Assembly: GCF_014649535.1 (NCBI RefSeq) | Contig: NZ_BMTF01000001.1 | Coordinates: 241,872-305,871, forward strand | Direction: 5' to 3' | DNA from: Streptomyces gelaticus | GTDB taxonomy: Bacteria > Actinomycetota > Actinomycetes > Streptomycetales > Streptomycetaceae | DNA: 64,000 nt | Position numbers and translations under genes: made by a program | Notes under the pieces: model-generated | Database searches by the model: none | The model's input: the letters and a program-made list of their open reading frames with translations, nothing else | Told to the model about the DNA's origin: nothing | Part shown: one piece after another, positions 60,075-64,000 of the stretch | Position numbering within the stretch: position 1 is the stretch's first letter | Layout of the letters: every line of letters starts with the position of its first letter

Positions 60075-61017
60075 GAAGACGCGCGCCACAACGGAATCCA
60101 CCGCACCGGCGCCCCGCCCCGCACCCGCAGGGAAGTCCGACGGCCGGCCCCCGTGGATGGAGCGGCCGACCCGCATCGGACAGACCGCCAAGGCCGTCGC
60201 GATCGTGGTCGTCGTGCTCGCCGTCGCCTACCCGCTGGTCGGTGTCATCGGCACGAGCTTCGCCTCGCAGACCGACATCATCAAGAGCTCCGGCCTCGTC
60301 CTGTGGCCGGACCACCCCACCGTGGACGCCTACCGCACCATCTTCACCGGCGGAGTCGTCACCCGGGCGCTGATCGTCTCCGTGGGCATCACCGTCATCG
60401 GCACCCTCGCGAGCCTCCTCGTCACCGTCGGCATGGCCTACGGGCTCTCCCGCCGCGAGGTCACGGGCTCCCGCTTCATCCTGATGACGGCCCTGTTCAC
60501 CATGCTCTTCAACGCGGGCATCATCCCGAACTTCCTGCTGGTCAAGGGCCTCGGCCTCTACGACACCTACGCGGCGCTCGTCATGCCCACCCTGGTCAGC
60601 GCCTTCAATCTGGTCGTCCTGCGGTCCTTCTTCATGAACCTGCCCGAGGAGCTGTACGACGCCGCGAAGGTCGACGGAGCGGGCGACTTCCGGGTCCTGG
60701 TACGGATCGTGCTGCCGCTGTCCAAGGCCGTCCTCGCCGTGATCAGCCTCTTCTACGCGGTGACGTACTGGAACGCCTTCTTCAACTCGCTCCTGTACCT
60801 CAACGACTCCGACAAATGGCCGCTGCCGATGGTGCTGCGCACCTATGTGCTCCAGGGCCAGAGCCTGAACGCCGCCTCGGCCGGCGAGGTGCTCGCCCCG
60901 CAGCAGGCCGTACAGATGGCGGTTCTGGTGATCGCCGTCGTACCGATCCTCTGTGTCTACCCGTTCCTCCAGCGCTACTTCACCAAGGGTGTGCTCACAG
61001 GCGCCGTCAAGGGCTGA
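60061..61017 (+). CDS. ABC sugar importer permease 2 (YtcP/MalG-like)
   Basis: A 318-residue permease with six transmembrane segments, a Pro/Ala-rich cytoplasmic N-terminus and the EAA loop LYDAAKVDGAGDFRVLVRIV (about residue 205). It partners permease 1. GTG at 60061 is inside the end of permease 1, showing coupled translation. It ends with the typical FLQRYFTKGVLTGAVKG tail found in YtcP-type proteins. The ATPase (usually a shared MsiK-type in Streptomyces) is elsewhere. Confidence 0.9.
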   Translation: MLTAEKTRATTESTAPAPRPAPAGKSDGRPPWMERPTRIGQTAKAVAIVVVVLAVAYPLVGVIGTSFASQTDIIKSSGLVLWPDHPTVDAYRTIFTGGVVTRALIVSVGITVIGTLASLLVTVGMAYGLSRREVTGSRFILMTALFTMLFNAGIIPNFLLVKGLGLYDTYAALVMPTLVSAFNLVVLRSFFMNLPEELYDAAKVDGAGDFRVLVRIVLPLSKAVLAVISLFYAVTYWNAFFNSLLYLNDSDKWPLPMVLRTYVLQGQSLNAASAGEVLAPQQAVQMAVLVIAVVPILCVYPFLQRYFTKGVLTGAVKG

Positions 61018-61091
61018 GAGGTCACCCGAGGACCTCTGAGCGCAACCACCGCCCCCCACACCTTCCTTCCCCGTCTCTCAAGGAGATTCAG

Positions 61092-62765
61092 GTGTCGAGC
61101 TCCACCCCCATCAATCGCAGAGCACTGTTCCGCATGGGTGCGGGCGTCGGTCTGGGACTGGCCGCCGCCCCGCTGCTCGCCGCCTGCGGCGACGGCGGCA
61201 CGACCGCGAAGGCGGAGGCCAAGAGCGCCTCGCTGCTGCCCAGTACCGCGGTCCGCAACATCGGCCTCAAGCCCGACCTGGCCGGCACCGCGGCCGGTGT
61301 ACCGCAGGGCTTCTTCAGCTACCCGGCCAAGCCGCTGCGCGCCACCGGGAACACCCCGCTCAAGGGGGCGAAGCCGATCAGCGCGACGATGGAGACGTTC
61401 TCCCCGCCGCCGCCCGCGCGTGGCGGCAACGCCGCCTGGCAGGAGATCGAGAAGCTGCTGGGCGGCCAGGTCGACATCACCGCCGTGCCCGCCGACGACT
61501 ACGGCACCAAGTTCTCCACCATGGTCGCCAGCGACAGCCTGCCCGACATCTTCATGTACCCGGAGAGCGGCGGCGTCGACAACAAGGCCGCCTTCCTCCG
61601 GGCCAAGTGCGCCGACCTCACCCCGTATCTCGCCGGGGACAAGATCAAGGACTACCCGAACCTGGCCGCGATCCCGAAGGGCGCCTGGCAGGGCGCGATC
61701 TTCGGCGGGAAGCTCTACGGCATCCCGATCGCCCGCACCGGCACCGGCGGCGCCGGCGTCTACCGCCACGACCTGTTCGCGGAGGTCGGCGTCACGAGCC
61801 TGGACCAGATCACCGACCTCGACCGGTTCGTCGAGGTCTGCAAGGAGCTGACCCGGCCCAAGAAGGACCAGTACGCCATCATCGCGGGCGCCACCGGCAT
61901 GCTGGCCATGTCCGCGGGCGCGCCCAACTTCTGGCGGCTGGACGAGAAAACCGGCAAGTTCACGGTCGACCTGGAGACCCCGGAGTACCGCAAGGCCGTC
62001 GAGACGGCCCGGCTGCTGTACAAGGCCGGCTGCTACTACCCCGGCACCCTCCAGATGTCCGGGGCGCAGAAGGCCCAGTACACGGACATGTTCAAGAACG
62101 GCAAGGGCGCCTACGTCTACGACGGCATGCCCACCTACCTGGCCCCCGGCGTCGGCTACATCGCCTCGATGAAGGCGATCGACAAGAAGTACGACCCGCG
62201 CCCCTTCGTGCCGGTCGGCAAGGACGCCGTCGCCTGGATGGACAACATCGCGCTGCAGAACACCCACATCAAGAAGGCGTCCGGGGACCGCGTCAAGGAG
62301 GTCCTGGCCCTCGCCGACTTCGCCGCGTCCCCGTTCGGCAGCCAGGAGTACACCCTCATCAACTACGGGGTCGAGGGCAAGGACTTCACCCGCGACGCCA
62401 AGGGCAACCCGGCGCTCACCAAGCAGGGCACCCAGGACGTCACCGTGCCCTGGAAATTCCTGGCCTCCGCCGTCCCGGCGATCTTCAGCGCGGACTCGGA
62501 GCAGGGCGTCCGCCACGTCCACGACGCCTTCAGCAAGATGATCCCGATGATGGTGCCGGACCCGACCCTCCAGTACTCCTCGCCCACCTGGGACTCCAAG
62601 GGCTCCGGCAGCCTCAACACGCTCAAGGGCGACGGGCTGAAGGACATCATCTCCGGCCGCAAGCCCATGTCCGCCTACGACCAGCTCGTCAAGGACTACC
62701 TGGCCAAGGGCGGCGAGCAGGCCCGCGGCGAGTTCGAGGAAGCCTTCCAGAAGGGGAAGAAGTGA
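61092..62765 (+). CDS. ABC importer substrate-binding lipoprotein
   Basis: A 557-residue solute-binding protein with a Tat/lipoprotein signal: NRRALFRMGAGVGLGLAAAP, then LLAACGDGG giving the lipobox Cys. The binding domain begins GAKPISATMETFSPPPPARG and contains ICRELTRPKK-like VEVCKELTRPKKDQYAIIAG. Its size is typical of LplA-like proteins that bind oligosaccharides with the permease pair. The GTG follows AAGGAGA. It is co-transcribed with both permeases and overlaps the M1 peptidase start (GTGA). Confidence 0.9.
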   Translation: MSSSTPINRRALFRMGAGVGLGLAAAPLLAACGDGGTTAKAEAKSASLLPSTAVRNIGLKPDLAGTAAGVPQGFFSYPAKPLRATGNTPLKGAKPISATMETFSPPPPARGGNAAWQEIEKLLGGQVDITAVPADDYGTKFSTMVASDSLPDIFMYPESGGVDNKAAFLRAKCADLTPYLAGDKIKDYPNLAAIPKGAWQGAIFGGKLYGIPIARTGTGGAGVYRHDLFAEVGVTSLDQITDLDRFVEVCKELTRPKKDQYAIIAGATGMLAMSAGAPNFWRLDEKTGKFTVDLETPEYRKAVETARLLYKAGCYYPGTLQMSGAQKAQYTDMFKNGKGAYVYDGMPTYLAPGVGYIASMKAIDKKYDPRPFVPVGKDAVAWMDNIALQNTHIKKASGDRVKEVLALADFAASPFGSQEYTLINYGVEGKDFTRDAKGNPALTKQGTQDVTVPWKFLASAVPAIFSADSEQGVRHVHDAFSKMIPMMVPDPTLQYSSPTWDSKGSGSLNTLKGDGLKDIISGRKPMSAYDQLVKDYLAKGGEQARGEFEEAFQKGKK

Positions 62766-64000
62766 CGACTCGACGCTCGGCCCTCGGACTCGGCGGCGCG
62801 GCGGTGGCCGCGGCCGTCGCCGTACCCGCCCTCGGCTCACCCGCCTTTGCCCGGTCGCACGGCTTCGACCCGAAGCCGGGCTCGGACGGCGTCGGCGACC
62901 CGCTCTTCCCGACCCTCGGCAACGGTGGCTACCAGGTCGTCCACTACGACCTGACCTTCGACTTCACCCCGGTCAGCTACGACTTCACCGCCGTGGTGCG
63001 GATCAACGCCAAGGCCACCCAGGACCTCTCCGCGTTCAACCTGGACACCGACGGCCACACCATCGAATCCGTCACCGTCGGCGGCCGCCCCGCCACCTGG
63101 GCGCTCGCGCCCGGCAAGAGCGGGCAGGAGCTCACCGTCACTCCCGCCCGCCCGCTCCACAACGGGCAGGCCTTCACCGCCGAGGTGCGCTACCGGGGCA
63201 ACGGCAAGGCACCCCGACTCGGCCTGACCGGCTGGAAGTTCGGCACCGACGGCGGCTTCGCCTCCGCCGCCCAGTCCTCCCGCGCCGACACCTTCCTGCC
63301 CTGCAACGACACTCCGTCCGACAAGACGACGTGGACCTTCCACATCAGCGCACCCCAGGGCTACGTCGCCGCGGCCAACGGCGAACTCCTCCACAAGACC
63401 CCGCGCGCCGACGGCTCCACGGTCTGGCACTTCGCCCTGCGCGAGCGCATGGCGACCGAACTCATCGGCATCGCCGTCGTCAAGGGCACCTACCTCTACG
63501 GCACCAGCCGTCGCGGGCTCCCGCTGCGCCACATCGTCCCCCAGGGCCAGGAGGGCAAGTACGCCCCGATCGTCGCCCGTACCGCGGACCATCTGGCCTG
63601 GCTGGAGGCGAAGTTCGGCCGCTACCCCTTCTCCGTGTACGGCGTCCACATCTACGACGGCTACACCGACGCACTGGAGAACCAGACCCTCTCCCTGTTC
63701 TCCACCAACTGGTTCAAGCTCGATGTCAACGGCCGGCCCGGTTACGAGACGACCATGGTCCACGAACTGGTCCACCAATGGTTCGGCGACTCCGTCACCC
63801 CGAACGACTGGCAGCAGGCCTGGCTCAACGAGGGCCCCGCCGTGTACTACGCCGGTATGTACGGCGAGGAGCGCGGCTGGTCGGTCTTCGAGGACAAGAT
63901 GAAGGCGACGTACGAGAAGCTCGACGCGGTCCGTGCCGTCGACGGCCCGCCCGGACTGCCCAAGGCGCTCGGTGGCACCAACATCTACGACGGTGGCGCA
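62762..64000 (+). CDS. Secreted M1-family metallopeptidase (5' part; runs off the right edge)
   Basis: At least 413 residues are visible. A Tat-type signal (TTRRSALGLGGAAVAAAVAV, then PALGSPAFARS) is followed by the M1 N-terminal beta domain and catalytic domain. The zinc motif HELVHQWFG has His334, Glu335 and His338, with Glu357 in AWLNEG, fitting HExxH-x18-E. The substrate-recognition motif is TDALENQTLS, a GxMEN-like form. The GTG overlaps the stop of the substrate-binding protein gene. It may trim peptides from glycoproteins opened by the M60 enzyme. The C-terminal region is outside the window. Confidence 0.9.
   Translation, partial: MTTRRSALGLGGAAVAAAVAVPALGSPAFARSHGFDPKPGSDGVGDPLFPTLGNGGYQVVHYDLTFDFTPVSYDFTAVVRINAKATQDLSAFNLDTDGHTIESVTVGGRPATWALAPGKSGQELTVTPARPLHNGQAFTAEVRYRGNGKAPRLGLTGWKFGTDGGFASAAQSSRADTFLPCNDTPSDKTTWTFHISAPQGYVAAANGELLHKTPRADGSTVWHFALRERMATELIGIAVVKGTYLYGTSRRGLPLRHIVPQGQEGKYAPIVARTADHLAWLEAKFGRYPFSVYGVHIYDGYTDALENQTLSLFSTNWFKLDVNGRPGYETTMVHELVHQWFGDSVTPNDWQQAWLNEGPAVYYAGMYGEERGWSVFEDKMKATYEKLDAVRAVDGPPGLPKALGGTNIYDGGA

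Overview
The window is a chromosomal stretch of a high-GC actinomycete. GC-rich third codon positions, many GTG starts, 4-bp ATGA/GTGA start-stop overlaps, a hopanoid operon, a conservon operon and a ydaO-type riboswitch ahead of a cell-wall hydrolase all point to Streptomyces. I saw no complete mobile element, CRISPR array, tRNA or rRNA. Five decayed pieces are present: ispG, a subtilase prodomain, a short XRE regulator, a PL8 lyase and, at the left edge, only part of an otherwise intact tex gene.

Layout. 1-8.6 kb: the 5' part of tex, housekeeping and regulatory genes (SCO6745-type protein, GlxA-type AraC regulator beside a DJ-1/PfpI protein, enoyl-CoA hydratase, HdeD-type membrane protein, anti-sigma-type ATPase, idi), a methyltransferase-acetyltransferase fusion with a possible attenuator leader, and a zitB-type zinc exporter with a candidate Zur box. 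8.9-16.0 kb: a tightly overlapping operon with two CDP-alcohol phosphotransferases, a LicC-like cytidylyltransferase, an sn-glycerol-1-phosphate dehydrogenase, a family 2 glycosyltransferase and a Wzm/Wzt-like ABC exporter, which looks like an undescribed glycerol-phosphate glycopolymer or lipid pathway. 16.4-29.2 kb: the hopanoid operon hpnC-hpnD-(40-aa ORF)-hpnE-polyprenyl synthase-shc-hpnG-hpnH-(dead ispG)-dxs-aminotransferase, then an XRE-cupin regulator and a 55-aa membrane protein. 29.2-34.8 kb: a tyrosine phosphatase, a GH36 alpha-galactosidase, a LysM-M23 endopeptidase under a c-di-AMP riboswitch, and an SGNH hydrolase.

34.8-42.7 kb: an STM4011-STM4015-type cluster (two radical SAM enzymes, a sulfatase-like hydrolase, an ATP-grasp protein and two tandem leucine-rich-repeat paralogues, all overlapping or nearly so) beside a small conserved protein and a DUF6745 protein. 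This is the most cryptic system here. 42.7-48.3 kb: mixed accessory genes (TetR, CMD-family, PPOX/F420-type, MBL-fold, PIG-L) separated by gene relics. 48.3-52.6 kb: a conservon (cvnA-D plus a GAF protein) whose Ras-like GTPase carries an unusual low-complexity Gly/Tyr/Ser/Asn tail. 52.7-64 kb: a carbohydrate-uptake locus with a DUF2264 protein, PL8 lyase relic, M60 peptidase, LacI regulator, hydroxyacid dehydrogenase, ABC importer (two permeases and a lipoprotein) and a secreted M1 metallopeptidase that runs off the right edge. A shared 10-bp motif lies in two promoters of this locus.

Family assignments come from reading motifs and from memory of the families; no database search was run.
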